From the NCBI GenBank assembly GCA_042095695.1, contig JBELMP010000010.1:1-36493 (forward strand): DNA of 36,493 nt, in the 5' to 3' direction. The DNA comes from Maricaulis sp042095695. GTDB taxonomy: Bacteria > Pseudomonadota > Alphaproteobacteria > Caulobacterales > Maricaulaceae. Shown here piece after piece: positions 16,081 through 23,064 of the stretch (the first letter of the stretch is position 1; every line of letters begins with the position of its first letter). The notes beneath the pieces are model-generated. The model searched no databases, was not told where the DNA came from, and saw nothing but the letters and a program-made list of their open reading frames with translations. The position numbers and the translations under genes are program-made.

Positions 16081-17339
16081 GGCGAAACTCCCCCACGGGC
16101 GGAGACCGGCGCCTCTCCCGCCGCTTCCATCCAGGTCTCGACCTCATCATAAACGCGGGCAACCGTATCTGCCCAGCTGCGTTGCTCAATCCATTCCCGG
16201 GCATTCGCGATCAGGCGGTCGCGAAGGTCAGGGTTTTGATAGAGCTCGCATGCCGCTTCGGCCATGCGCCTGGCGGCCGCCTCCTCGGTCGCCGAGTCGA
16301 CATCAATAACGCGTCCGAAATCATTGGTCACATGTTCGCCGGGCCCGCCGAGCTTTAGACAAATAATCGGACAGGCGTGGGCGCAGGCCTCATAACTCAC
16401 CGTCGCCCCGCTATCGTGCAGCCCGGGAAACAGGAATGCATGATGTCGCCGGTAAATCGCAGGGACTTCGCGTTTCTCGACCCAGTCGACCCAGTCGATC
16501 TGGCTATCAATCCCCAAAGCCCGGGCGCGATTTGTCCAGCCTTGTCGTGCCGGCCCGCGTCCAACCATGCTAAGTCGCGCATCGGGCAGGCGGTCAAGTA
16601 TATGGCGAAAGGCCAGAAGACCGATATGCATGCCCTTCACATGGATGAAACGACCGAGGAACAGAAAACGTGGCGCAGCCGGCACAGTTGTCTCTGTGAC
16701 GGAGGGGCCCGGTTCCAGATCAATCCCGATCTCGCTTGCGCGGCTGCATTTGTCGCGGGCGAAGTGGGGCAGGCAGGCGCGCGTATCTTCGGTTTTCACA
16801 TAGATCCGGTCAGCGGCCCGGAGCGTCGCGCGGACCAGCGGGTCAAGGCGCATCAGTTGATTAGCGAGCGAGCGCAGCGTTTCAAACAGGCGCGCGAACC
16901 AGGGCAGGCCGCGCCTGAGCGCACGTGGCGCTTGCTCGCCACCGCCCACCGGCCCGATAATGAAGGGGATGCCAAGTCGGCCCATATAGCTGGGAAAGCG
17001 CGCCGTGGCGTAGGTGACATGATGGACCAGATCAAAGCCGATCTCCGCATGGAGATGTCGCGCAAGCGTCGCGGCCGTCCATTGCCAGGCATAGATGTGG
17101 GGGTAGATCCCGCCCGGAAGCTCCGTCATGGCACGCATCGGCCATATTGTTTCGTGAAAATGGAAGTGCAGATTTGCGGGCCGGTCGGTCGCGGCTGAGA
17201 TCGCCGCCTCGTGCTCGGCGCGCGTTATGACATGGACCTGGTGCCCGCGTTTTGCGATCTCCACAGCCCAGTTCCATCCAACACCGGGTTCCGAGCCATG
17301 GCGCGGGTCGCAGGAATAACAGGACAAGAGGACTTTCAC
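16077..17339 (-). CDS. GT4-family glycosyltransferase
   Basis: I start this 420-residue protein at GTG 17339, which overlaps the flippase stop codon (GTGA) and opens with the expected first Rossmann strand, MKVLLSCYSCDPRHGSEPGV; the longer open frame upstream lies inside the flippase gene. It shows the GT-B fold: the acceptor domain with GSEPGVGWNWAVEIAKRGHQ at the N-terminus, and the donor domain with FLFLGRFIHVKGMHIGLLAF and SMVGRGP. The C-terminal nucleotide-sugar motif reads HDSGATVSYEACAHACPIIC, where the usual Glu-x7-Glu appears as Asp-x7-Glu. It would add a sugar to the lipid-linked repeat unit at the cytosolic face. Confidence 0.92.
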   Translation of the reverse strand: MKVLLSCYSCDPRHGSEPGVGWNWAVEIAKRGHQVHVITRAEHEAAISAATDRPANLHFHFHETIWPMRAMTELPGGIYPHIYAWQWTAATLARHLHAEIGFDLVHHVTYATARFPSYMGRLGIPFIIGPVGGGEQAPRALRRGLPWFARLFETLRSLANQLMRLDPLVRATLRAADRIYVKTEDTRACLPHFARDKCSRASEIGIDLEPGPSVTETTVPAAPRFLFLGRFIHVKGMHIGLLAFRHILDRLPDARLSMVGRGPARQGWTNRARALGIDSQIDWVDWVEKREVPAIYRRHHAFLFPGLHDSGATVSYEACAHACPIICLKLGGPGEHVTNDFGRVIDVDSATEEAAARRMAEAACELYQNPDLRDRLIANAREWIEQRSWADTVARVYDEVETWMEAAGEAPVSARGGVSP

Positions 17340-18604
17340 GATCGGGATCTGCCGAGGGATTGGGAATAGGCAATCAGGAGTGAAGCGAAGCCGATTATCG
17401 GCACTGCGACCAGGCCGATCACCGTGCCGTTGAGCCCGAGCCAGGCCGTCAGCGGATAGGCGGCCGCAACGGAAAAACCGGAGACGATAATGCTCGTTAT
17501 GAAGATTGGCCGTGTATCCGTCATTGTCCTCAATCCGATACGCAAGACCATGTTGAGGCACATGAAGACATAAATAAGACCGAACCATTTCACGAGATGT
17601 GCGTAATCGGCATATTCCGCACCGAATATCCGGCCGAGCCAGAATTCAGGTGCCAGGCTCAGGGCGATGGCCAGCGCTGCTGTCAGCAGGCCTCCGGCCA
17701 GGCATAGATTGCGGACGACCCGATTTAGAGCCTCTGGACCTGAGTCCTTGAAGATCCGGGCAGCGCGGGGCGGCACGGTATTCTCCATGGCCTGGAAGAA
17801 TATGTGCGTGACACCCATGAGCGTTTCCGCAGCGCGGATGCCGCCGACTGCGGCAGGGCCCAGAAGAGCGGCGGCGGCGAGAACAAAGACATTGCTGGAG
17901 CCCCATCTCATCAGGGTTGAGCCGGCGAGCCAGCGGCCAAATCGCCAATGTTGCCGGGTCACCGTTCGATAGACGGGTGTCGACCAATCGCTGCGCCGAA
18001 TGCGGGCGAGCGCGACCAGGCCGCCACCCAGGGATGCGAGCGCCTTGATCCACAATGCGAGGGCGACATTCATGGTCTCAGCGAGGGCAAGCCCGATGAG
18101 TAGCAGAACCAGTAATTGGCTGAGATATCGGAACGCGTCGGCGGCAAATGCGCTCCAGGTCTGGCGCAGGGTGAAATGATAGCGGCGAAGAAACTCCTGC
18201 CACTGGCTGGCACCAACCAGGAATGTCAGGGCGAATATTGCCGGATATCCCATTCCACCAATGAGAAATTCCCATGTCGAGAGACTGACAAGTGTCAGGG
18301 TTGTCGAGATTAGAAAAAACCAGGCCTGATGGCGGAAAACGGCGCCGAAATATGTTGGATGCTCCGCGCGCTCCGCGCCGCCGCCAAAAGTCATCATCGG
18401 GGAAATGATCACGGCCTGCTGCAGGCTCTGGATAAAGAGAACAACGATCCAGGCCAGGGTGAACCAGCCGAACGCCTCAAGTCCCAATTGACGCGCAAGC
18501 AAGATCCCGATCAGGAAATTGCTGCCCGAAACCATCGCCTGGTCGACCAGGACCAGGTTGAAATGGGAATACCGGCGTGCAAGGCCGGTAATGCGTGAAA
18601 TCAC
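17336..18604 (-). CDS. Wzx-type polysaccharide flippase (MOP superfamily)
   Basis: This 422-residue protein has about 12 hydrophobic helices and the typical Wzx opening: VDQAMVSGSNFLIGILLARQ then LGLEAFGWFTLAWIV (residues 20-55). Later segments include ISPMMTFGG, STLMRWGSSNVFVLAAAALL (about residue 225) and GPAAVGGIRAAETLMG. It belongs to the family that moves undecaprenyl-linked oligosaccharides from the cytosolic to the periplasmic side of the inner membrane. It lies 13 bp after the WecG-type gene and overlaps the GT4 gene by four bases, so it is in the same operon. Confidence 0.9.
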   Translation of the reverse strand: MISRITGLARRYSHFNLVLVDQAMVSGSNFLIGILLARQLGLEAFGWFTLAWIVVLFIQSLQQAVIISPMMTFGGGAERAEHPTYFGAVFRHQAWFFLISTTLTLVSLSTWEFLIGGMGYPAIFALTFLVGASQWQEFLRRYHFTLRQTWSAFAADAFRYLSQLLVLLLIGLALAETMNVALALWIKALASLGGGLVALARIRRSDWSTPVYRTVTRQHWRFGRWLAGSTLMRWGSSNVFVLAAAALLGPAAVGGIRAAETLMGVTHIFFQAMENTVPPRAARIFKDSGPEALNRVVRNLCLAGGLLTAALAIALSLAPEFWLGRIFGAEYADYAHLVKWFGLIYVFMCLNMVLRIGLRTMTDTRPIFITSIIVSGFSVAAAYPLTAWLGLNGTVIGLVAVPIIGFASLLIAYSQSLGRSRS

Positions 18605-18617
18605 GATTTTGTCTCGG

Positions 18618-19466
18618 CTATCTCGGCAGTCCTGCGCGCCCCGTCGAGGAGCCTGCGGAGCGGGTCATCATCTCATACCCGGTCAGCATGATGAATTTTG
18701 GAGCCAAGATCAAATAGCGACGCCAAAGCCGTTTTGGCTCGGACATAAAGCGGTGAAGCCATTCGAGTGCGAAGTCCTGCATCCATTTCGGTGCGCGCTG
18801 AATGGCACCTGTGTGGAAATCATAGGCCGCGCCAACGCCGATAAGCGTCGCCGAGAGCTTAGGCCGATGATCGCGCATCCAGAATTCCTGTTTGGGCGTG
18901 GACAGGCCGACCCAGACAATATCCGCACCTGAGGCATTGATGCGATCGATGAGCGCGGCATCCTCCGCGTCCGTCAATGCGCGAAAGGGTGGGCATTCGG
19001 CACCGACGATCTCGATCCCGGGGTAGCGCGCTTCGAACTTCGCTTTGAGATCCGCGGCAACGCCTTCCTTGCCGCCATAGAAATAATGCTTGAGGCCGGA
19101 TGATGGCGAGCGGGCGCAGACCTGTTCCATCAAGTCCGGCCCGCAGGTCCGGCTGACCGCCTCGCCGCGCAGCTTCCCCAGGATAACCAGCGGCATTCCG
19201 TCCGGGGTTATCATATCAGCCTCTTGATGGAGGGCAAAAAGCTCCGGATCATCCTGGGCGCGCATCACACCGTGAACATCGCGAATGCAGACCATACGGC
19301 CCTGGTCATCATCCGCCCAGGACTCGATGCGTCCGTTGGCCTCTTCGAGCGAGGTCGCGGATACCGGTATGCCGAGAATCGCAAAGCGCCGATCCCCATG
19401 CGGATCAGTTGACGCGGAGGCTTGCGTTCCGGGCCTGAAGCCAGATTCATAAGCGAAATCAGCCAA
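18618..19466 (-). CDS. WecG/TagA/CpsF-family glycosyltransferase
   Basis: This 282-residue protein is a GT26-type transferase, a family that adds N-acetylmannosaminuronic acid, ManNAc or related sugars to lipid-linked acceptors. Seen in order: FAILGIPVSATSLEEANGRI (about residue 28), the catalytic region ITPDGMPLVILGKLRG (about residue 86), YFYGGKEGVA, VWVGLSTPKQEFWMRDH (about residue 179) and the C-terminal GVGAAYDFHTGAIQRAPKWM / EWLHRFMSEPKRLWRRY, which in this family mediates membrane association. The only usable start in frame is TTG at 19466, with a weak ribosome site. Caulobacter HfsJ, a holdfast glycosyltransferase, belongs to the same family, which together with the rest of the locus makes a holdfast-like polysaccharide possible. 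It leads the main minus-strand operon. Confidence 0.9.
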   Translation of the reverse strand: MADFAYESGFRPGTQASASTDPHGDRRFAILGIPVSATSLEEANGRIESWADDDQGRMVCIRDVHGVMRAQDDPELFALHQEADMITPDGMPLVILGKLRGEAVSRTCGPDLMEQVCARSPSSGLKHYFYGGKEGVAADLKAKFEARYPGIEIVGAECPPFRALTDAEDAALIDRINASGADIVWVGLSTPKQEFWMRDHRPKLSATLIGVGAAYDFHTGAIQRAPKWMQDFALEWLHRFMSEPKRLWRRYLILAPKFIMLTGYEMMTRSAGSSTGRAGLPR

Positions 19467-19491
19467 GTCTCGTTCTGCCCTATCAGCATGG

Positions 19492-19505
19492 TTAACAAGA
19501 CTTAA
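19492..19505 (-). promoter_or_regulatory. CtrA-like box with short spacing
   Basis: On the minus strand the sequence is TTAAGTCTTGTTAACCAT, two TTAA half-sites separated by six bases, about 26 bp upstream of the WecG-type start codon. The alphaproteobacterial CtrA consensus is TTAA-N7-TTAA, so the spacing is one base short; the trailing AACCAT extension is reminiscent of strong half-sites. Treat as tentative. Confidence 0.3.
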
Positions 19506-19533
19506 ACTCTAACAGCGAAGATGAACCGGGCAT

Positions 19534-19549
19534 TAACCCGTTCGGGTGA
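19534..19549. promoter_or_regulatory. Inverted repeat TAACCC-N4-GGGTGA (copy 1)
   Basis: A 16-bp dyad (TAACCC GTTC GGGTGA) lies between the phosphatase gene and the WecG-type gene, 68 bp upstream of the latter. It matches the dyad at 20424-20439 at 11 of the 12 arm bases with the same 4-base spacer, which suggests one regulator acting on both parts of the polysaccharide locus. Confidence 0.45.
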
Positions 19550-19580
19550 AGTCGTTTCGGAAAATCCGGAAGTGTGACAT

Positions 19581-20315
19581 TCAAGCTGTATGGAGCAGGC
19601 GGATCCCTCGATGATCGATCCGCGCCGCGGTCAGCCGGCCGGTGGAGTAGGCGCCGGTATCGATGCCCAAGCTATAGCGCGCAATGATGGGCGATTTTCT
19701 TGCCGAGTGACCATGGACCACAAAGCGTTCAAGACGTTTCTTATAGGTGAGGAAGGGTTTGCGAATCCACAGCAGATCTCGCTCCTCCTGCTCCTCGATC
19801 GGCTTTTTCGGATCAATCCCCGCATGGGCAAAGAAATAGGGATCCCGGTCAGCGCTAACGGCCAATCCCTCGAAAAATGCCTGGTGTGTCGCTGGCAGGG
19901 CGTGCTGCAAGGCGAGGCGGACCTCGCCCCAATCCTCGTCGCGAGTCTTGCGCCGGGGCGGGCGCACGCCATAGGAGGTCAGCATGTCAAAAGCGCCGTA
20001 ATCCGCCCAGGCCGGTCCAATAGCGGCGCCGCCGAGAAACTCCAGCAGAGTGGCTTCATGATTACCCTTCAGGAAAACCGGCTGGAGCGAAGTCAGGTCC
20101 TGGCAATTGAGCAGCATATCGATACAGGCGCGGGAATCCGGGCCGCGGTCGATATAATCTCCGAGAAAGATCAACTCTCCCTCGGCGCCATCACAATCAT
20201 GATCGATCCGGGCAATCAGCGCTTCAAGCAAGTCTGCTCGGCCATGCACATCACCGACTGCATAGATGAGACCGTCATATTTCGGGCCGCGCGGCCGTTT
20301 GGTGAAGGGCCACAT
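19581..20315 (-). CDS. PPP-family metallophosphatase (serine/threonine phosphatase-like)
   Basis: This 244-residue protein carries the complete calcineurin-like metal-binding set: GDVHGRADLL (about residue 20), GDYIDRGPDS (about residue 51), GNHEATLLEF (about residue 80), HAGIDPKKP (about residue 175) and HGHSARKSP near the C-terminus. These bind two metal ions that hydrolyse phosphoesters; bacterial relatives include PrpA-type protein phosphatases and ApaH-type dinucleotide hydrolases. I start at ATG 20315 (MWPFTKRPRGPKYDG) because relatives begin with a short basic leader before the first motif; in-frame ATGs at 20345 and 20375 are alternatives. It is the first minus-strand gene of the locus and divergent from the Pro-Glu repeat protein. 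It could act on phosphoproteins of the pathway; no direct evidence. Confidence 0.88.
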   Translation of the reverse strand: MWPFTKRPRGPKYDGLIYAVGDVHGRADLLEALIARIDHDCDGAEGELIFLGDYIDRGPDSRACIDMLLNCQDLTSLQPVFLKGNHEATLLEFLGGAAIGPAWADYGAFDMLTSYGVRPPRRKTRDEDWGEVRLALQHALPATHQAFFEGLAVSADRDPYFFAHAGIDPKKPIEEQEERDLLWIRKPFLTYKKRLERFVVHGHSARKSPIIARYSLGIDTGAYSTGRLTAARIDHRGIRLLHTA

Positions 20316-20423
20316 GGCGCCACTACCTCTCGTATACTTCGCCCGCATCTTTGCCGGAACCGGTAGAGCGCGCAAGAAACCGCCTGCCGCCCGGGCGCAG
20401 TTCGCAACATGATTATTTCCAAC

Positions 20424-20439
20424 TCACCCAAATGGGTGA
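20424..20439. promoter_or_regulatory. Inverted repeat TCACCC-N4-GGGTGA (copy 2)
   Basis: A perfect 6-bp dyad (TCACCC AAAT GGGTGA) lies in the 255-bp divergent spacer between the phosphatase gene and the Pro-Glu repeat protein gene. It sits where one regulator could control both arms. See copy 1 at 19534. Confidence 0.5.
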
Positions 20440-20570
20440 AATCACATTGTCACCTTATTGCTACCATTTTTCATGGTCATTGATGTGTTGGGCGCACATC
20501 GCTTCTCCGTAAGAAATGCAATGATTTCAATCGGTAGGGGCTTGGTAGATGGTTAATGGGGGAAGAGTCC

Positions 20571-21626
20571 ATGGGGGCCTTCAAAGGCAGGAAGCGTGCG
20601 CGTTTGGCATTAATGGCCGGAGCGGCGTGTTTATCACTGGTCGGATTTACCGCGCCGTCATGGGCGAAGGGCGGTGATGCCGATGTGGTCTGGCTGGCCG
20701 AGCGGATAACCACCGTCGTCGAACAATTGCCGCTGGATTCGCTGGCGTGTGAAATCGAACTCGCGGTGCAGCGGGTCCTGGTGGATGCCGGTATGGATGC
20801 CGAGACTGAGTCCCGGGCCCTCGCGCAGGTACAGGCCGACGGCGTCTGCGATATGCGCGATGAATGCGGCATGGTGTTCTATGAGGCCTTGGCGAATGTC
20901 GATCTCCTCCAGCCGGAGGGAGAGGGCGGCTACACCTATAATAGTGATATCCTGACCAGCTGCGACGCGCCGGACCCCTGTGCTTGGGCGCCGGATTATG
21001 TCCCCTTGCCGGACCCTATTCCGCAGCCGGAACCAGAACCTGAGCCCGAACCCGAGCCCGAACCCGAGCCCGAACCTGCGCCCGAGCCTGAACCCGAGCC
21101 NNNNNNNNNNNNNNNNNNNNNNNNNNNNNNNNNNNNNNNNNNNNNNNNNNNNNNNNNNNNNNNNNNNNNNNNNNNNNNNNNNNNNNNNNNNNNNNNNNNN
21201 CCCGAGCCTGAACCCGAGCCGGAGCCGGAACCCGTCCCGATCGCTGAGCCGGAACCGGTGCCGACACCGGAGCAATTGCTGGCGGACGCCATCAGTAATC
21301 GCCTGGCGAGGATGAACCGGACGACGACCCAATGCGAGTATGAAGCGACCATACGCGACATGCTGCGCACATCCGGACTGGATGGCGCCACGGAACGCCG
21401 GACACTGGCAATGTTGCGCGCCACGTCGCCGCGACTGATCAGTATCCGTAATGCCCTGTCCTATATTTCGATCCACCAGCCCGGTGGAATGCTGGGATAT
21501 GACCCCTCAACAGGCTATGGTGATGATGAGATTAATCTCTGCCGGCGTTTCCCGGACCCGGGAGGCCGAGGACCTCGCCCGCCGGCGCCGCCACCCCCAG
21601 GTGGCGGAAACTCCGATTATCGCTAG
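20571..21626 (+). CDS. Secreted Pro-Glu repeat protein with two related flanking domains (unknown function; contains assembly gap)
   Basis: I start at ATG 20571, preceded by GGGGAAGAG, rather than at ATG 20556. A signal peptide follows (GAACLSLVGFTAPSWA, cut near residue 32). The mature protein has domain A (about residues 36-140), a Pro-Glu dipeptide linker with a 100-N gap, and domain B (about residues 240-325), then a Pro/Gly-rich tail. Domains A and B align: CEIELAVQRVLVDAGMDAET with CEYEATIRDMLRTSGLDGAT, then LQPEGEGGY with HQPGGMLGY and a closing Cys in each. The 100-N placeholder happens to keep both halves in one frame, and the A/B similarity supports that frame. No named family is recognised. 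As first gene of the plus arm, it may be a periplasmic or surface partner of polysaccharide export. The true length is unknown. Confidence 0.75.
   Translation: MGAFKGRKRARLALMAGAACLSLVGFTAPSWAKGGDADVVWLAERITTVVEQLPLDSLACEIELAVQRVLVDAGMDAETESRALAQVQADGVCDMRDECGMVFYEALANVDLLQPEGEGGYTYNSDILTSCDAPDPCAWAPDYVPLPDPIPQPEPEPEPEPEPEPEPEPAPEPEPEXXXXXXXXXXXXXXXXXXXXXXXXXXXXXXXXXXPEPEPEPEPEPVPIAEPEPVPTPEQLLADAISNRLARMNRTTTQCEYEATIRDMLRTSGLDGATERRTLAMLRATSPRLISIRNALSYISIHQPGGMLGYDPSTGYGDDEINLCRRFPDPGGRGPRPPAPPPPGGGNSDYR
21027..21233 (+). repeat. Pro-Glu dipeptide-coding repeat, length unresolved
   Basis: Six-base units (CCNGAR, mainly CCCGAG, CCCGAA, CCTGAA, CCGGAG) encode (Pro-Glu)n with one Pro-Ala. The run is interrupted by 100 N. 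Pro-Glu repeats form stiff, extended spacers, like the Pro-Lys/Pro-Glu region of TonB that spans the periplasm. Confidence 0.88.
21101..21200. other. Assembly gap (100 N) within the Pro-Glu repeat
   Basis: Exactly 100 N, placeholder for an unknown length of repeat DNA inside a coding region. The residues shown as unknown here are not a measure of real length. Confidence 0.95.
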
Positions 21627-21648
21627 GAGCGGAACAGGGAATCCGCTC
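21627..21648 (+). terminator. Hairpin directly after the Pro-Glu repeat gene
   Basis: 7-bp arms GAGCGGA/TCCGCTC with an 8-base loop start at the first base after the stop codon. No T-run follows, so it may protect the mRNA end or lower expression of the next genes rather than stop transcription. Confidence 0.4.
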
Positions 21649-21677
21649 TGAGAATTCTGAAAAAGTGAGTGATAACA

Positions 21678-22967
21678 ATGAAATACAATCTTGTTCCCAG
21701 TCTTGTGACGTTAACGTTGACGTCTGTCATCTTGGCGTCTCCTGCGCTTGCGCACGACCCCTCTGCCGAAGATGAGGGCTATTTCTTCCGCGAACGCAAT
21801 GCGAGCGTGCTGGGCCGCTCGCGTCCGGAATTCAAATCTGAGGGGGTTCAGACCGGCGCCTGGATCTGGGATCCGGAACTCGTGCTCGGCGTCGAGTGGG
21901 ATGATAACATCTTCGCCACGCCTGATAACGAGGTTTCCGACACGATCTGGATCGTACAGCCCGGTATAAATGTCGAAACGACCTGGTCGCGTCACAAGCT
22001 TGAAGCGTATGCGATCGGTGAAAATCGTGAATATAGCGATACCGGTTCTGAAAGCTCCTGGACCTATGCTTATGGCGTGTCAGGGCATGTCGATGTAACG
22101 CGAAAATTCCTGATCAATGGTGGGTTTAGCGCTGCAGAGCTGGTTGAAAACCGCCGCAGTGCGGGTGCCGCGAGTTTCGCCGCCGAGCCGCTGGAGTATT
22201 CGACGGATGCCTGGTTTGTCGGCGCCGAAGCCGAGAGTGGACGTATTCGCCTGCTCGGTCGAATGGATGTGGCCGATTATGATTTCGACGATGCACGCCT
22301 TATTGGCGGCGGTTTCGCGGATCAGGATTTCCGCGATCGCGAAGAGACCTTCTACACGCTGCGCGGTGATTATGCGCTTAGCCCGGATACCGCGGTCTTC
22401 CTTCGCTATCGTTACAATGACCGTGAATACGATCTGAAGCCGCCAGCGGTTGCGAACAATCGCGATTCCGATGGCTATATGATCGATGCCGGTATCGATT
22501 TTGATCTGGGCGGCACTGCGCGTGGCCTTGTCGGCGTCGGCTATAATGAACAGACCTATGATGACCCCGCCTTCGGCAAGCTCGATGGCTGGGGCCTGGA
22601 CGCGGTGGTTGAATGGTATCCAACCATGCTGACGACAGTCACTTTCTCCGGTGATCGCCGGATCGAGGACGCACCCTTTGAGAATTCCGGCGGTTTCACC
22701 TCGGAAACCCTCGCAGTTCGCGTAGATCACGAACTTCGTCGCAATGTAATTCTCTCAGCCGGTGTTCAGAATACCCAGCATGATTATCTCGATATAGACC
22801 GGGAAGATGATCGCTGGACAAGCTTTGTCGCCGCAACCTGGTTGGTTAACCCAAATGTGGGTGTCGAGGCGGCTTACACAATGATTGATCAAGACTCGAC
22901 GGGCCTGCTGGGGACGCAGGATTTCGAAGAGAACATATTGGGAGTCCGATTGGTTCTGCGTCCATAG
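21678..22967 (+). CDS. BBP2-type outer-membrane beta-barrel protein of exopolysaccharide export
   Basis: This 429-residue protein starts at ATG 21678; an in-frame GTG nine bases earlier is possible. A signal peptide ends in SPALA at about residue 26. The family opening is visible as RNASVLGRSRPEFKSEGVQT, then GAWIWDPELVLGVEWDDNIF, followed by alternating amphipathic strands up to the C-terminal LGVRLVLRP. Barrels of this BBP2_2 type occur in many exopolysaccharide loci and are thought to supply the outer-membrane channel for short export proteins without their own pore. This fits the short OPX at 14.2 kb. It lies 51 bp after the Pro-Glu repeat gene and 97 bp before the Wzc gene. Confidence 0.85.
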   Translation: MKYNLVPSLVTLTLTSVILASPALAHDPSAEDEGYFFRERNASVLGRSRPEFKSEGVQTGAWIWDPELVLGVEWDDNIFATPDNEVSDTIWIVQPGINVETTWSRHKLEAYAIGENREYSDTGSESSWTYAYGVSGHVDVTRKFLINGGFSAAELVENRRSAGAASFAAEPLEYSTDAWFVGAEAESGRIRLLGRMDVADYDFDDARLIGGGFADQDFRDREETFYTLRGDYALSPDTAVFLRYRYNDREYDLKPPAVANNRDSDGYMIDAGIDFDLGGTARGLVGVGYNEQTYDDPAFGKLDGWGLDAVVEWYPTMLTTVTFSGDRRIEDAPFENSGGFTSETLAVRVDHELRRNVILSAGVQNTQHDYLDIDREDDRWTSFVAATWLVNPNVGVEAAYTMIDQDSTGLLGTQDFEENILGVRLVLRP

Positions 22968-23064
22968 ATCATGACCAAGTTGTGTCGGGTCAGTTCATTC
23001 ATGCGTCATGTGGGATGGCGTTAATGAAGATGAATAAAGCAGAGCCAGGGTTGTGGGCGGAAAG

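Noticed and set aside
17340..17588. N-terminal extension of the GT4 transferase
   Set aside because: The extra 83 codons lie inside the flippase gene and show no glycosyltransferase features; GTG at 17339 overlapping the flippase stop gives the expected N-terminus.
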